DNA of 64,000 nucleotides from positions 1 through 64,000 of the forward strand of contig CANHHX010000004.1 in NCBI GenBank assembly GCA_947461125.1, in the 5' to 3' direction. The notes below the pieces were generated by a model. The model had not been told where the DNA came from, ran no database searches, and was given only the letters and a program-made list of their open reading frames with translations. Shown here piece by piece: positions 17,209 through 27,146 of the stretch. The translations under genes and the position numbers were made by a program. This stretch comes from Bacteroidota bacterium (lineage in GTDB: Bacteria; Bacteroidota; Bacteroidia; Chitinophagales; Chitinophagaceae). Positions within the stretch are counted from its first letter, which is position 1, and every line of letters starts with the position of its first letter.

Positions 17209-19287
17209 TTAATTTAAGGTGATATCATCAAATAAGAACGTAAAGTTTGCAGAGCCATCACCCACTGTTCCAAAATCAAAAATCAATACGATTTTTTGAT
17301 AGGTATTAGATGTATTGATGGCACTGTAATCAAACGTTAAGGTTTCCCAAGCACCGGCAACGGTCGTTGTTGCTTCTTTTTCAAAACTGATACCACCGTT
17401 GTTTTGGTTTTCTACTTTTAATAAAAGCTTAGCACCAGCTCTTGGAGAAAATACTTTAACTCTAAATGTTTTCTTAGTTGAGAAATCAATTGGAGCCGCT
17501 AAACCAATCCAGCTTCCACCCCAAATTTGACCTCCATTTTTAACCATTCTACCAACTTTAGCACTTGTGTTATTACCGCTAGATTGAGGGTTATTAATAA
17601 CAGTGGCAACACCACCATCAAAATTGTTGAAAGTGTAAGTAAGTGAACTTGATTCAAATGTTAATGGAAGACTCACTGTTTCAACAAAATTGGTTGCCAA
17701 TTTTCTAACATCATCCCAGAAAAATACTTTACCGTTTCCAGCATTACCGAAATCAAAGAATATGGATGCCATGGTATAGGTCGTATTTGGATTGAATGCA
17801 GGCGTATTAGGCGCATGATTGTTAAAATCAAAAATCAATGTTTCCCACTCACCTGAAGTTGTTGTAGTTGCAAAAGTTTCTACAGAACGCTGATTATTGG
17901 TGTGGTCTTCTACTTTCAATAAAACTCTAATGCCCGCAGCTGGTGAATATACCCTTACGCTCATTTGAGAAGCAGAAGCTGTTAAAGGAATGGCTGTTGC
18001 AAAACCTATATTGGTTCCAATCGTAGTTCCTGCCCAAGTTTCAGCACCATTTACTTTGGTGGTTTTTTTAACCTTATTGTTTGCATTGGTAGGATCCACT
18101 GCATCTACAGTTTGGTTATTACCAAAATCAGTGACTGTATAATTTACACCAGGTTCATCAAATGTTACAGGTAAATCTATTTTAGAATTAGGCATTGCAT
18201 CTGTTAGTCTAATATCATCCATGAAAAAAGTGAAATTAGCAGAGCCGTCACCAGGGGTGCCATTGTCAAAAATAACAACGATGTTGTGGTACTGATTAGA
18301 AGCATTTATTGTTCTATAATCGAACGCTAAATCTTCCCAAGCATTTGCAACTGTTGTCAATACTTCTTTCTCAAAAGAAATACTTCCATTACCAGCATTT
18401 TCAACCTTAAGCAATACTTTGGCGCCTACTCTTGGAGAAAATACCTTCATACGAAATACTTTATTAGCAGAAAAATCAATTGGACCACCAAGACCAATCC
18501 AGCTTCCACCCCAAGGATCGCCAGCATTTTTAACCATTCTAGCTACACGCGTAGAAGGATTTGCAGCATTGTTATGCGGATTAGCAACAACCGTTACATT
18601 TCCACCACTAAAATCATTCCATGCATAATTAATTGATGTAGATTCAAAAGTAACAGGAAGTACAACAGGATCTACAATTGTAATCACTCTTGTAGATGTA
18701 GTTGTAGCAGCACCTCCACTTAATGCTACAACCCTTACAGTGTAAGAGCCAGTTCTAGCATATGTCTTAGAAATAGTTTGACCTTCTAAAAAGTTAGTAG
18801 GAACTTCATTGGCTACATCCCCAAAATATACTTGGAAGAAAGTTTCATACAATGCTTTTGCAGAAACATTTACTTTGTATTTATTAGCAGGATCTATCAC
18901 TGCTGTTACCTCTAAATTTTCGGGTGCTCTAAAAGTTACCGTTAACTTTTGAGTTACAGTTGTAGAAACACCAGCAACGTTTGTGCCTGTAATTTTTACA
19001 TCGTATACCCCTTCTGGATACACTTTTGAAGTGCTAGCACCAGGTAAAACTTTAACAGGACCAGCAGTTCCATGTCCATAAGCAATTTCAAAACTTGCAA
19101 CACCTTCACCATTAGGTGTAATGGTTACAAGTCCTGAATTATCTTGGGTAATGGTAAACATGGCACCCAATTTTGCAGATGTCGCAGTCGTTTGTACGAA
19201 AGAAACATCATCATTGATTTCTTTTTTACATCCTGAGAATGTAGCAATGAGTATCAAGCAACTCAATATGTATTTTAATGTTTTCAT
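17209..19287 (-). CDS. Surface lipoprotein with PKD-like domains and three copies of a glycan-binding-like module
   Basis: A 692-residue lipoprotein (Cys20 in ATFSGC). Two PKD/Ig-like domains (about 33-118 and 120-205) are followed by three modules of about 155 residues: 210-361, 372-527 and 540-692. Modules 1 and 3 are near copies (both contain WGGSWIGL, KVFSPR and DGSANFTF); module 2 is diverged but keeps the FDDxR/WDD ending and the LLKVE strand. The module looks like a beta-sandwich carbohydrate-binding domain, and the place right after SusD is where surface glycan-binding proteins usually sit. A binding role for beta-glucan is therefore likely but not proven. No catalytic motif is visible. 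The stop lies 20 bases before the PKD lipoprotein. Confidence 0.8.
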   Translation of the reverse strand: MKTLKYILSCLILIATFSGCKKEINDDVSFVQTTATSAKLGAMFTITQDNSGLVTITPNGEGVASFEIAYGHGTAGPVKVLPGASTSKVYPEGVYDVKITGTNVAGVSTTVTQKLTVTFRAPENLEVTAVIDPANKYKVNVSAKALYETFFQVYFGDVANEVPTNFLEGQTISKTYARTGSYTVRVVALSGGAATTTSTRVITIVDPVVLPVTFESTSINYAWNDFSGGNVTVVANPHNNAANPSTRVARMVKNAGDPWGGSWIGLGGPIDFSANKVFRMKVFSPRVGAKVLLKVENAGNGSISFEKEVLTTVANAWEDLAFDYRTINASNQYHNIVVIFDNGTPGDGSANFTFFMDDIRLTDAMPNSKIDLPVTFDEPGVNYTVTDFGNNQTVDAVDPTNANNKVKKTTKVNGAETWAGTTIGTNIGFATAIPLTASASQMSVRVYSPAAGIRVLLKVEDHTNNQRSVETFATTTTSGEWETLIFDFNNHAPNTPAFNPNTTYTMASIFFDFGNAGNGKVFFWDDVRKLATNFVETVSLPLTFESSSLTYTFNNFDGGVATVINNPQSSGNNTSAKVGRMVKNGGQIWGGSWIGLAAPIDFSTKKTFRVKVFSPRAGAKLLLKVENQNNGGISFEKEATTTVAGAWETLTFDYSAINTSNTYQKIVLIFDFGTVGDGSANFTFLFDDITLN

Positions 19288-19318
19288 ACTATTTAATTCA
19301 ATAGATTATACAATGAGA

Positions 19319-20830
19319 TTAATATCCAGCATTTTGTGTTAAACCAGAAATATCAACCTCTTGTTGAGGTATTGGGAACACTTCATGCTTACCTACTCTA
19401 AAGCCAGTAATTCTTGAAGCCGCTTGTCCAGTTCTTACTAGGTCAAAGAAACGATCTCCTTCCATGGCTAGTTCTAGTCGACGCTCATCCCAAATTGCTT
19501 GACGAAGTGCAGTTCCGGTTGCAGTACTATTATTAGAAGCATTACCAAATGCTCTTTGTCTTACTTGATTTAAATAACCCTGTGCCTTAGCATCATTTGG
19601 AGCAGTAGCTCTATTAAACGCTTCGGCAGCCATCAATAAAACATCGGCATAACGGATAATTCTGAAGTTATTTAAGTAGTTTAATTCTACTTGACCAGAG
19701 GTTTCTCCTTTGCGTGGCAAATACTTTTGATTGTACAAACCTGTGTTTTTAAATGGAGCTACTTGATACGTAATATTAAAGGAAGGATTTGCCGCTTTGT
19801 ATGCTTCAATATCCAACACCGTTACGTTTTTACGTCTGTCAGTAGCAGTATAAGCAGCTGCTAAATTTTGCGTAGGCAAATTGGTGCTCCAACCAGCTGC
19901 ATAAGGCATCTGTGCAGAACCATTTAAACCTCTAATACCACACTGTTGAACCGCATAGTTACCTTGACCGCGTGTTACACCACCCCAGTTATAGTAAGGA
20001 GAAACATTAGAATACTGAATTTCAAAAACAGATTCTGGACCGTTTTCTCCACTTGCTAAAAACATAGCACCAAAATCAGAAACGAGTGTAAATGCATTCG
20101 CAGTAATGATGCTTTCTAACGTGGTAGCAGCTGCATCAAATTTGTTTTGATAGAGGTATACTTTACCAAGTAAAGCTTGTGCAGCATACTTTGTAATTCT
20201 ACCTTTTTGAACTTGAACTGCTGGAAGGGCTGTTACAGCCGCAGTTAAATCTGCTTCGATTTGCTTATATACATCTGCTCTGGGTGAACGCTTTAAACTT
20301 CTTGATTGCGCAAGACTTAAACGCCTTTCTGTAAAAAGAGGCACATCACCAAACATTCGTACGAGTGTAAAATAGTAGTACGCACGTAAAAAATGAACTT
20401 CACCATACAATGCTTCTTTACCGGCAAACTCAATTTTCTGACCCGCTAAATTAGCCGTTTTGTACTGGGTCATATAATTAGCACGATTTACCCCTTCGTA
20501 TGCAGAAACCCAAATTTCTTGAAGGGTTCCGTTTACTGGTGTATGCGTATAATCGTCAATTTGTTGCAAGGATAAAACGTCAGAAGCATTTTCTCCACCA
20601 GACACTGCATTATCAGATGCAATATCACCAATTGGAACAACCTGGTTAATCCATTGCAGAGGCGTGTAAACACTCACCAACATATTTCTATAATCAGAAG
20701 CAGACTTTAAATAGTCTTGTTCCGTAATAATAAAATCTTCATGGGGATTGTAATCGACCCACTTAGTACAAGATATAAGCGTGGTAATAACTAAAACCAG
20801 GCCTACTATTTTTATTGAATTGATCTTCAT
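19319..20830 (-). CDS. SusD/RagB family nutrient-binding lipoprotein (beta-glucan operon)
   Basis: A 503-residue SusD-family lipoprotein (lipobox TTLISC). It has the helical region with LRAYYYFTLVRMFGDVP near residue 150 and the C-terminal SusD signature IWDERRLELAMEGDRFFDLVRTG, here split around residue 450. It ends LTQNAGY, the usual family end. With the SusC of the same operon (24 bases upstream) it forms the outer-membrane import complex. The beta-glucan substrate is inferred from the two GH16 genes downstream. Confidence 0.92.
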   Translation of the reverse strand: MKINSIKIVGLVLVITTLISCTKWVDYNPHEDFIITEQDYLKSASDYRNMLVSVYTPLQWINQVVPIGDIASDNAVSGGENASDVLSLQQIDDYTHTPVNGTLQEIWVSAYEGVNRANYMTQYKTANLAGQKIEFAGKEALYGEVHFLRAYYYFTLVRMFGDVPLFTERRLSLAQSRSLKRSPRADVYKQIEADLTAAVTALPAVQVQKGRITKYAAQALLGKVYLYQNKFDAAATTLESIITANAFTLVSDFGAMFLASGENGPESVFEIQYSNVSPYYNWGGVTRGQGNYAVQQCGIRGLNGSAQMPYAAGWSTNLPTQNLAAAYTATDRRKNVTVLDIEAYKAANPSFNITYQVAPFKNTGLYNQKYLPRKGETSGQVELNYLNNFRIIRYADVLLMAAEAFNRATAPNDAKAQGYLNQVRQRAFGNASNNSTATGTALRQAIWDERRLELAMEGDRFFDLVRTGQAASRITGFRVGKHEVFPIPQQEVDISGLTQNAGY

Positions 20831-20854
20831 AATGGTATATTTAAGTAGTGAAGA

Positions 20855-23800
20855 TTATAGTTTAATATCAAAGCCAAATGCAAATGTTCTGGCCTGAGGA
20901 TATGCACCACGATCGATACCTGTATCTAAAATGCCACCCGCAATTTCCGGATCAAATCCAGTGTACTTTGTAAATACAAAAGCATTTTTCACTTGTGCAT
21001 ATACGCGAATACTGTTGAACCATTTTTTGGAAGCTGGCGTATTAAAGGTGTAACCGAGTTGAATATTCTTGATTTTTAAGAAAGAACCATCTTCAACATA
21101 TCTGTCAGATACTCTAATATTACTATTGGCATCCACAAAAGAATATCTTGGTAAACGCGCATCGTTTGTAGTACCCTCACCAGTCCAACGACCAAGAACA
21201 GAACGGTCTTTGTTAGAGAAGTTTGCATTACGCTCATAGGCTCTATAAATATCGTTTCCTACAGAAGCATACCAAAATGTGTTGAAATCGAAATTCTTGT
21301 AGCTTACATTAAAGCTCCACCCCATCGTAAACTTAGGGAATGGATTACCAATATTTGTTTGGTCTGATGCATTGATAACACCATCACCATTCACATCTAC
21401 ATATTTGATATCACCTGGTTGTGCACCTGGCTGTCTAGGAGACGCTGCAATGTCTGCGGCATTTTGGAAAAGACCCGCTGTTTTGTAGCCATAAAAATAA
21501 CCTGGTGCAAATCCTTTCTCAAAAACAGTAACGCTTTGTGATTGACCATTGAAATAATATCCGCCTAAAATTTTAGCAGTACCATTATCATTGGTAGCAG
21601 TTACTAAGTTGGTTGCAGTAGTGAAAGTTAATGCTGTATTAAATTTCAAATTCTTACCAATAGATTCGTTGTAATTTAAAGTAAAGTCAAAACCACTGGT
21701 TTTAGTAGCTCCAATATTTGCAATTGGGCTAGGTACCGTTCCTAAATACAATGAAGCGGATGGTGTAAATAACAAACCATCTACTGTTTTTTGGAAATAG
21801 TCAGCGTTGATAGAGAACTTATTATTTAGAACTACTAAATCAAAACCAATGTTTGATTGAATTTGCTTTTCCCATCTAAGTGTAGTATTAGCAGCAGAAC
21901 CCACTGTAGAACCTGGATAAAACACATCGTTAAATGTATATCCATTACTATTTGCAGTAGGGCCGTAACTAGGTCCACCAGTAACAATACTCACAAATTG
22001 TGGGTTTACATTTTCGTTACCAATGCTACCATAACTACCTCTAATTTTTAATTGATCTACCCAGTCTGCTTTAAAGAATTTTTCTTTAGAAACAACCCAT
22101 CCAAGAGATCCAGAATAGAAGTTACCAAATTTGTTGTCTACACCAAATGCATAAGAACCATCTCTACGTGCACTAAATGAAGCTAAATATTTGTCTTTGT
22201 AATCGTAGTTGAGACGAGAAAAATAAGAAAGATTTCTTCTAAAATATTGGTAGTAGTAACCTGCAAGTGCATTTGTATTGGTTGCTATGTTATTACCCGT
22301 TGCAGCCGTAAAGTCTGCAAATTCCCAACTATTAAATGGAACATCTTGACGCGTTGCGCCAGCTGCATTTCCACTTACTTTTGCTAATGAAAAACCAAGA
22401 ACTGTTTCAAAGTTGTGGTCTTGCTTAAATTTAAAGTTATAGTTTGCAAAAGACTCCCAAGTGTAATTGAAGTTGCTCACTTTTTCGTGTGCCACACTAT
22501 TAAATCTTCCCACTACTGTAGAACCATCCGCATTCATAGAATTGTCTACGTTTTGCGGGCCATAGAAAACAAGTGGGTTAAAGCTTTTAGCATTGCCATC
22601 ATATTTTGTATAACCAAAACGAGAAGACAATGTAAGGTTGTTTAAGACCTTGTATTGTAACTCAAATTTTCCATAGATTTTAGAACCTACGTTTGAGTTA
22701 TATGTATTTTCTAATTTAGTAAGTGGATTAAAAATTTCAGATAATAATAAATTACTGAAACCATATCTACCAACTGTATTAGGAACATTGTTTAATACGC
22801 TAACAGTAGGATCAAAGTTAATCGCACTACCAATAACACTATTAAATGAATTCTCTTGAATTCCTTTAGAGTTCAATGTAACTGCTGTAGTATTCAATAA
22901 GAATTTAAGTTTCTTAGAAATATCAAAAGTTAAGTTGGCAGAAAAGTTACCTCTATCAAAACGAGATTTATCATTTCCTCCTACAATACCACCTTGGGTC
23001 AAATAACCCGCAGATAAAAAGTAGGTCATATTTTCACTACCGCCTTGCGCTGCAATTGTATGAGATTGCAAAGCAGCTCTTCTAAAGATTTGATCCTGCC
23101 AATTGGTACCCACCCCTAATAAAGAAAGGTTTGGAAACACAATAGGGCCGCCTGCTGTGGTACTACCCTCATTAATCATGGCACCATATTCTGTTGCGTT
23201 TAAAACACCAAGGGTATTCATTACCTCTTGCACACCATAGTTACTATTAATAGTAATAGCTGCTTTTTGGCTTTTTCTACCGCCTTTGGTGGTAACTACA
23301 ATTACACCATTACCACCTTTAACACCAAAGATGGCTGTGGTGGCCGCGTCTTTTAACACGTTAATTGACTCGATATCCGCAGCGTTAATCGCATTAAGAT
23401 CGGTAAGTGTTTGAGGTACACCATCAATAATTACAACTGGGTCAGTACCAGAAAAAGAAGGAATACCTCTAATTAATACCGTTGGTTTAGCACCAGGTGA
23501 ACCAGATTGAATCACATTAACACCAGACGCCTTTCCTTGAAGGGCCTCTTCCGTTCTAACGGGTTTTAGTTTTTCAATATCACTTGACTTTACAGTTGAA
23601 ATAGCACCAGATATTTTGGTTACCTTTTGGGTACCATAACCTACTACTACTACATCACCAAGTGTGTTTGCTGGATTTTGCTCTAACGAAACCTCTAGGT
23701 CACCTGCTTTTACCACCGTAACCTTGGAAGTAATTAAGCCTGTGTAAGTGATTTCTAAAACAGAACCTACAGCTGTGTTGAGTGAAAACCGACCATTAGC

Positions 23801-23971
23801 GTCGGTGAGGGCAAGTGATTTGCCCTTAACAGAAACAGAAGCCCCTACTAGCAGTTCGCCAGTATTTTTGTTTTTAACGCTACCGGTAACGGCAATTGAC
23901 TGAGCGTAAAGCGTTTCTACGCCAAGCCCGAGCATCAAAACAAGGCACATAAGAATAAATCTTATTTTCAT
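20855..23971 (-). CDS. SusC/RagA TonB-dependent outer-membrane transporter (beta-glucan operon)
   Basis: A 1038-residue TonB-dependent transporter and first gene of the six-gene operon. After a signal peptide (GVETLYAQ) comes the carboxypeptidase-like regulatory domain (about 27-100), the region DVVVVGYGTQKV, the plug domain (VLIRGIPSFSGTDPVVIIDG) and a long beta-barrel ending FGFDIKL. It imports oligosaccharides made by the GH16 enzymes. The upstream region contains direct repeats that probably control it. Confidence 0.93.
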   Translation of the reverse strand: MKIRFILMCLVLMLGLGVETLYAQSIAVTGSVKNKNTGELLVGASVSVKGKSLALTDANGRFSLNTAVGSVLEITYTGLITSKVTVVKAGDLEVSLEQNPANTLGDVVVVGYGTQKVTKISGAISTVKSSDIEKLKPVRTEEALQGKASGVNVIQSGSPGAKPTVLIRGIPSFSGTDPVVIIDGVPQTLTDLNAINAADIESINVLKDAATTAIFGVKGGNGVIVVTTKGGRKSQKAAITINSNYGVQEVMNTLGVLNATEYGAMINEGSTTAGGPIVFPNLSLLGVGTNWQDQIFRRAALQSHTIAAQGGSENMTYFLSAGYLTQGGIVGGNDKSRFDRGNFSANLTFDISKKLKFLLNTTAVTLNSKGIQENSFNSVIGSAINFDPTVSVLNNVPNTVGRYGFSNLLLSEIFNPLTKLENTYNSNVGSKIYGKFELQYKVLNNLTLSSRFGYTKYDGNAKSFNPLVFYGPQNVDNSMNADGSTVVGRFNSVAHEKVSNFNYTWESFANYNFKFKQDHNFETVLGFSLAKVSGNAAGATRQDVPFNSWEFADFTAATGNNIATNTNALAGYYYQYFRRNLSYFSRLNYDYKDKYLASFSARRDGSYAFGVDNKFGNFYSGSLGWVVSKEKFFKADWVDQLKIRGSYGSIGNENVNPQFVSIVTGGPSYGPTANSNGYTFNDVFYPGSTVGSAANTTLRWEKQIQSNIGFDLVVLNNKFSINADYFQKTVDGLLFTPSASLYLGTVPSPIANIGATKTSGFDFTLNYNESIGKNLKFNTALTFTTATNLVTATNDNGTAKILGGYYFNGQSQSVTVFEKGFAPGYFYGYKTAGLFQNAADIAASPRQPGAQPGDIKYVDVNGDGVINASDQTNIGNPFPKFTMGWSFNVSYKNFDFNTFWYASVGNDIYRAYERNANFSNKDRSVLGRWTGEGTTNDARLPRYSFVDANSNIRVSDRYVEDGSFLKIKNIQLGYTFNTPASKKWFNSIRVYAQVKNAFVFTKYTGFDPEIAGGILDTGIDRGAYPQARTFAFGFDIKL

Positions 23972-24022
23972 AATGCAATCGTTTATGTGAAAGAAAAAAA
24001 ATGATTTTTTGGCAACGTAAAA

Positions 24023-24128
24023 GTAGTAACAGACACTACAAAATCTTTGTTGTTTAACACTTCAATACTACATCACTATTTTTAACTAATTGATTATCAA
24101 TAATGTAAATTACTTCAATACTACATCA
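24023..24128. promoter_or_regulatory. Candidate operator array between SusC and the SusR-like regulator
   Basis: A perfect 17-bp direct repeat, ACTTCAATACTACATCA, occurs at 24059-24075 and 24112-24128, 53 bases apart (about five helical turns). A third ACTACA core at 24035-24040 lies 32 bases (about three turns) from the core of the first repeat, inside an inverted repeat GTAGT-N7-ACTAC (24023-24039). A palindrome ATTGAT-T-ATCAAT at 24089-24101 lies almost midway between the two 17-mers. The array sits in the 200-base divergent gap, so it can serve both genes. Regulator binding is inferred. Confidence 0.55.
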
Positions 24129-24171
24129 ACAAATATTTCATATATTTAGTTTAAAATAAAATCTTTGAGCA

Positions 24172-27054
24172 GTGAAAAAAATACTCTTTTTACTACTTCT
24201 TCCAATATATGCAAGCAGCCAAAACACTATTGGCCTTCCAGATATTATAAATTATTCTAAATTATCCTATAATGCGGGACTTCAGAACTGGGATGTCAAA
24301 CAAGACAAAAACGGGGTTGTTTACTTTGCTAACAATGAAGGCTTATTAAGTTTCGACGGGAAAAACTGGAAACTTTACCCACTGACAAATAAAACCATTG
24401 TAAGATCAGTAGCAATAGGAAGCGACCATAAAATATACGTAGGCGGTCAGGATGAACTTGGCTATTTTGCCCCTAATCCGAACGGCAACCTAGTTTATAA
24501 CTCACTTACCGCATTAATTCCTGCTAAATACAGGTCTTTTGAAGATGTTTGGGACATTGTTTCATTGGGCTCCTCACTTTTTTTTAGATCTCCCAATAAA
24601 ATTTTCCAATACAACGGAAACAACATCACAGTATTTAAAGCTCCTTCCGAATGGTCTTACCTAACCAGTTGTAACGGAAAACTATATGCCCATGATTACC
24701 AAACAGGCCTAATGACATTTGAAAATGATGTTTGGCAGCCATTAGTGACAAATTATAGTTTTTCAAAAACCGACCCCATTACCGGAATCATCCCAAGTGG
24801 CTCGGGAGCAATGATTACAACCCTTAAAAGCGGAATTTTCTATTTTGAGAATCATATCATAACCCCAATCAAATCGGGAGCTGCCAGTTTTATACAAAAT
24901 GAACGAATCTACGGTGCCATAGCCATCAATAAAGACTGGACAGCCCTGGCAACAAGTAATAGTGGCGTATACATCATTAATAATAGAGCCGAAATCATCC
25001 AAAAGTTTTCAAGCACCGAAGGATTGCAGAGTAATAATATTTTAAGCATCTTTTTAGACAACAAACAAAATTTGTGGCTTGGATTAAATAATGGGCTGGA
25101 TTTCATCGCCTACAACAGTGCGATTAAACACATTTCTCCCAAATTACTCGACGAATCTGGCTACACTTCCATGATTCAAAACCAGCAACTCTATATTGGA
25201 ACATCCAATGGACTTTATACGGTTGCGCTTCAACCCTTAAAAGATTTAAGTTTTAGTAAAGGCGATTTTTCGTTGGTGCAAAACACAAGTGGGCAAACTT
25301 GGGGACTATCTCTTATTAATAATAAACTGCTTTTAGGTCATCACGAGGGTGCTTTTTATGTAAACAATAAGATAGCAACATCTTTTTCGACTAAACCAGG
25401 GTTTTGGAACTTCACACCACTTGGTAATATGTCACCTGCACGCATCGTTGTGGGTGGCACTTATAGAGGTCTTACCATTTTTGATGCAAAAGCCAATCAA
25501 CTTTTGCAAACATTAGATATTCCAAACTTTATTGAATCTTCTAGGTATGTAACCATTGATGCAGAAGAAAATATATGGGTGTCTCATCCTTACCATGGTA
25601 TATATAAAATTGAAAAAAATAGTAACGGACAGTACACTACCAAGCAATATCAGAAAAAAGAAGGACTACCCGCTTTGCTAAATAATCATATCTACAAAGT
25701 AAAAAATAGAATTGTAGTGGGTACTGAAAAAGGCGTTTATGAATACAACATCGAAAAAGATAAATTCGAAGTAGCTTCAAGTTATGCATCACTTATTGGA
25801 AACCAAAGTATTCGCTATCTAAAAGAAGACAGAGAAGGTAACGTCTGGTTCATACATGAAAAAGAATTGGGCGTTATTGACTACACCAGTAACCAACCAC
25901 AAGTCATTTATATTCCTGAACTAAGCGCAAAAATGTTAAGTGGATTTGAATACATAAATGCAATAGATGGTAGCAATATCTTTTTAGGGGGTGAGAAAGG
26001 ATTTTATCATATCAATTATGAAAAATATAAAAAGCTTGCACCCGCATTAAATGTTCAAATCAGATCGGTACATATTATTGATAATTTAGACAGTACTTTA
26101 TTTGGCGGCTACTTTAAAAACGTAAACGAAAATCAAGTACAGGAGCAAGCAACCATTCCCGAAGTTGCTTATCATTTTAAAACCATGCGCTTCGATTACA
26201 CATCAGTTGCATTTGGTTACCAAAACAATTTAGAATACAGCTATCGACTAAAGGGACTAGACAACAAATGGTCTGCGTGGACAAGAAGAACAGAAAAAGA
26301 ATATACCAATTTAATACCTGGCAACTATACATTTGAAGTGAAAGTTAGAAACAACTTGGGGAATGAATCAGCGGTATCTAGCTACCAATTTAAAATTAAT
26401 GCGCCATGGTACCGAACACTATTTGCGTATCTACTTTATTTCATTGCTATTGGTTTTGGCTTTTATAAACTTCATATATATCAACGTAAAAAGTTTAAAG
26501 CGCAACAGCAAAAATATGAGCAGGAGCAACAAAGATTGAGGTACATTCACGAACTAGAAATAAACAAATCAGAAAGTGATTTAGTGACGCTGCAAAATGA
26601 AAAACTAGAAGTTGAAATCGAATATAAAAATTCTGAACTAGCCTCTTCGGCTATGCATATCGTAAAAAAAGGCGAACTGCTTACTAAAGTTAAAAGCGAA
26701 CTAGCAAGCATCATTAAAAAAATAGACAACGAATATGCTATTACCGAATTAAAGAAAATGGTAAAAGCTTTAAATGAAGATGAAAATTTAGACCAAGAAT
26801 GGGAGTACTTTACCAAACATTTTGACAAAGTGCATTCCGATTTTATTGTCAAGCTCAAAGAAAAGCATAGTAATATAAGCAACAACGAATTAAAGTTATG
26901 TGCCTATTTGAGAATGAACCTGTCAACTAAAGAAATTGCCCAACTTATGAATATTTCTGTGCGGGGCGTAGAAATTAGTAGGTATCGACTTCGAAAAAAA
27001 TTAAACCTCGCTACCGATGTCAACTTATTTGATTACCTGATTAGTATTGGCTAA
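24172..27054 (+). CDS. SusR-like membrane-bound transcription regulator (beta-propeller, Y_Y_Y, LuxR-type HTH)
   Basis: A 960-residue one-protein sensor and regulator starting at GTG. A signal peptide is followed by a periplasmic region of Reg_prop/beta-propeller type (about 20-640; motifs such as DKNGVVYFANNEGLLSFDG and NLWLGLNNGL), a Y_Y_Y domain (about 675-745; YSYRLKGLD, PGNYTFEVK), one membrane helix (about 752-772), a coiled coil (about 775-850) and a LuxR-type helix-turn-helix at the end (LSTKEIAQLMNISVRGVE). There is no histidine kinase or receiver domain, unlike hybrid two-component regulators. This is the layout of SusR, which turns on starch genes when it senses oligosaccharide. 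It is divergent from the beta-glucan SusC and probably controls it, and perhaps the amylase operon too. Confidence 0.88.
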   Translation: MKKILFLLLLPIYASSQNTIGLPDIINYSKLSYNAGLQNWDVKQDKNGVVYFANNEGLLSFDGKNWKLYPLTNKTIVRSVAIGSDHKIYVGGQDELGYFAPNPNGNLVYNSLTALIPAKYRSFEDVWDIVSLGSSLFFRSPNKIFQYNGNNITVFKAPSEWSYLTSCNGKLYAHDYQTGLMTFENDVWQPLVTNYSFSKTDPITGIIPSGSGAMITTLKSGIFYFENHIITPIKSGAASFIQNERIYGAIAINKDWTALATSNSGVYIINNRAEIIQKFSSTEGLQSNNILSIFLDNKQNLWLGLNNGLDFIAYNSAIKHISPKLLDESGYTSMIQNQQLYIGTSNGLYTVALQPLKDLSFSKGDFSLVQNTSGQTWGLSLINNKLLLGHHEGAFYVNNKIATSFSTKPGFWNFTPLGNMSPARIVVGGTYRGLTIFDAKANQLLQTLDIPNFIESSRYVTIDAEENIWVSHPYHGIYKIEKNSNGQYTTKQYQKKEGLPALLNNHIYKVKNRIVVGTEKGVYEYNIEKDKFEVASSYASLIGNQSIRYLKEDREGNVWFIHEKELGVIDYTSNQPQVIYIPELSAKMLSGFEYINAIDGSNIFLGGEKGFYHINYEKYKKLAPALNVQIRSVHIIDNLDSTLFGGYFKNVNENQVQEQATIPEVAYHFKTMRFDYTSVAFGYQNNLEYSYRLKGLDNKWSAWTRRTEKEYTNLIPGNYTFEVKVRNNLGNESAVSSYQFKINAPWYRTLFAYLLYFIAIGFGFYKLHIYQRKKFKAQQQKYEQEQQRLRYIHELEINKSESDLVTLQNEKLEVEIEYKNSELASSAMHIVKKGELLTKVKSELASIIKKIDNEYAITELKKMVKALNEDENLDQEWEYFTKHFDKVHSDFIVKLKEKHSNISNNELKLCAYLRMNLSTKEIAQLMNISVRGVEISRYRLRKKLNLATDVNLFDYLISIG

Positions 27055-27077
27055 CAACTAGATTCAATCTTTATTGT

Positions 27078-27114
27078 AAAAAAAATGGAACCTACATAAA
27101 AAGTGTAGATTCCA
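27078..27114 (-). terminator. Intrinsic terminator of the heme-uptake pair
   Basis: A hairpin with arms TGGAACCTACA (27086-27096) and TGTAGATTCCA (27104-27114), one mismatch, loop of 7. On the minus strand it is followed by eight T (A-run 27078-27085). It lies 33 bases after the HmuY stop. On the plus strand no T-run follows, so it does not serve the SusR-like gene well. Confidence 0.8.
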
Positions 27115-27146
27115 TAGAACGGGGGGCTTATTAAACAAACTAAATA

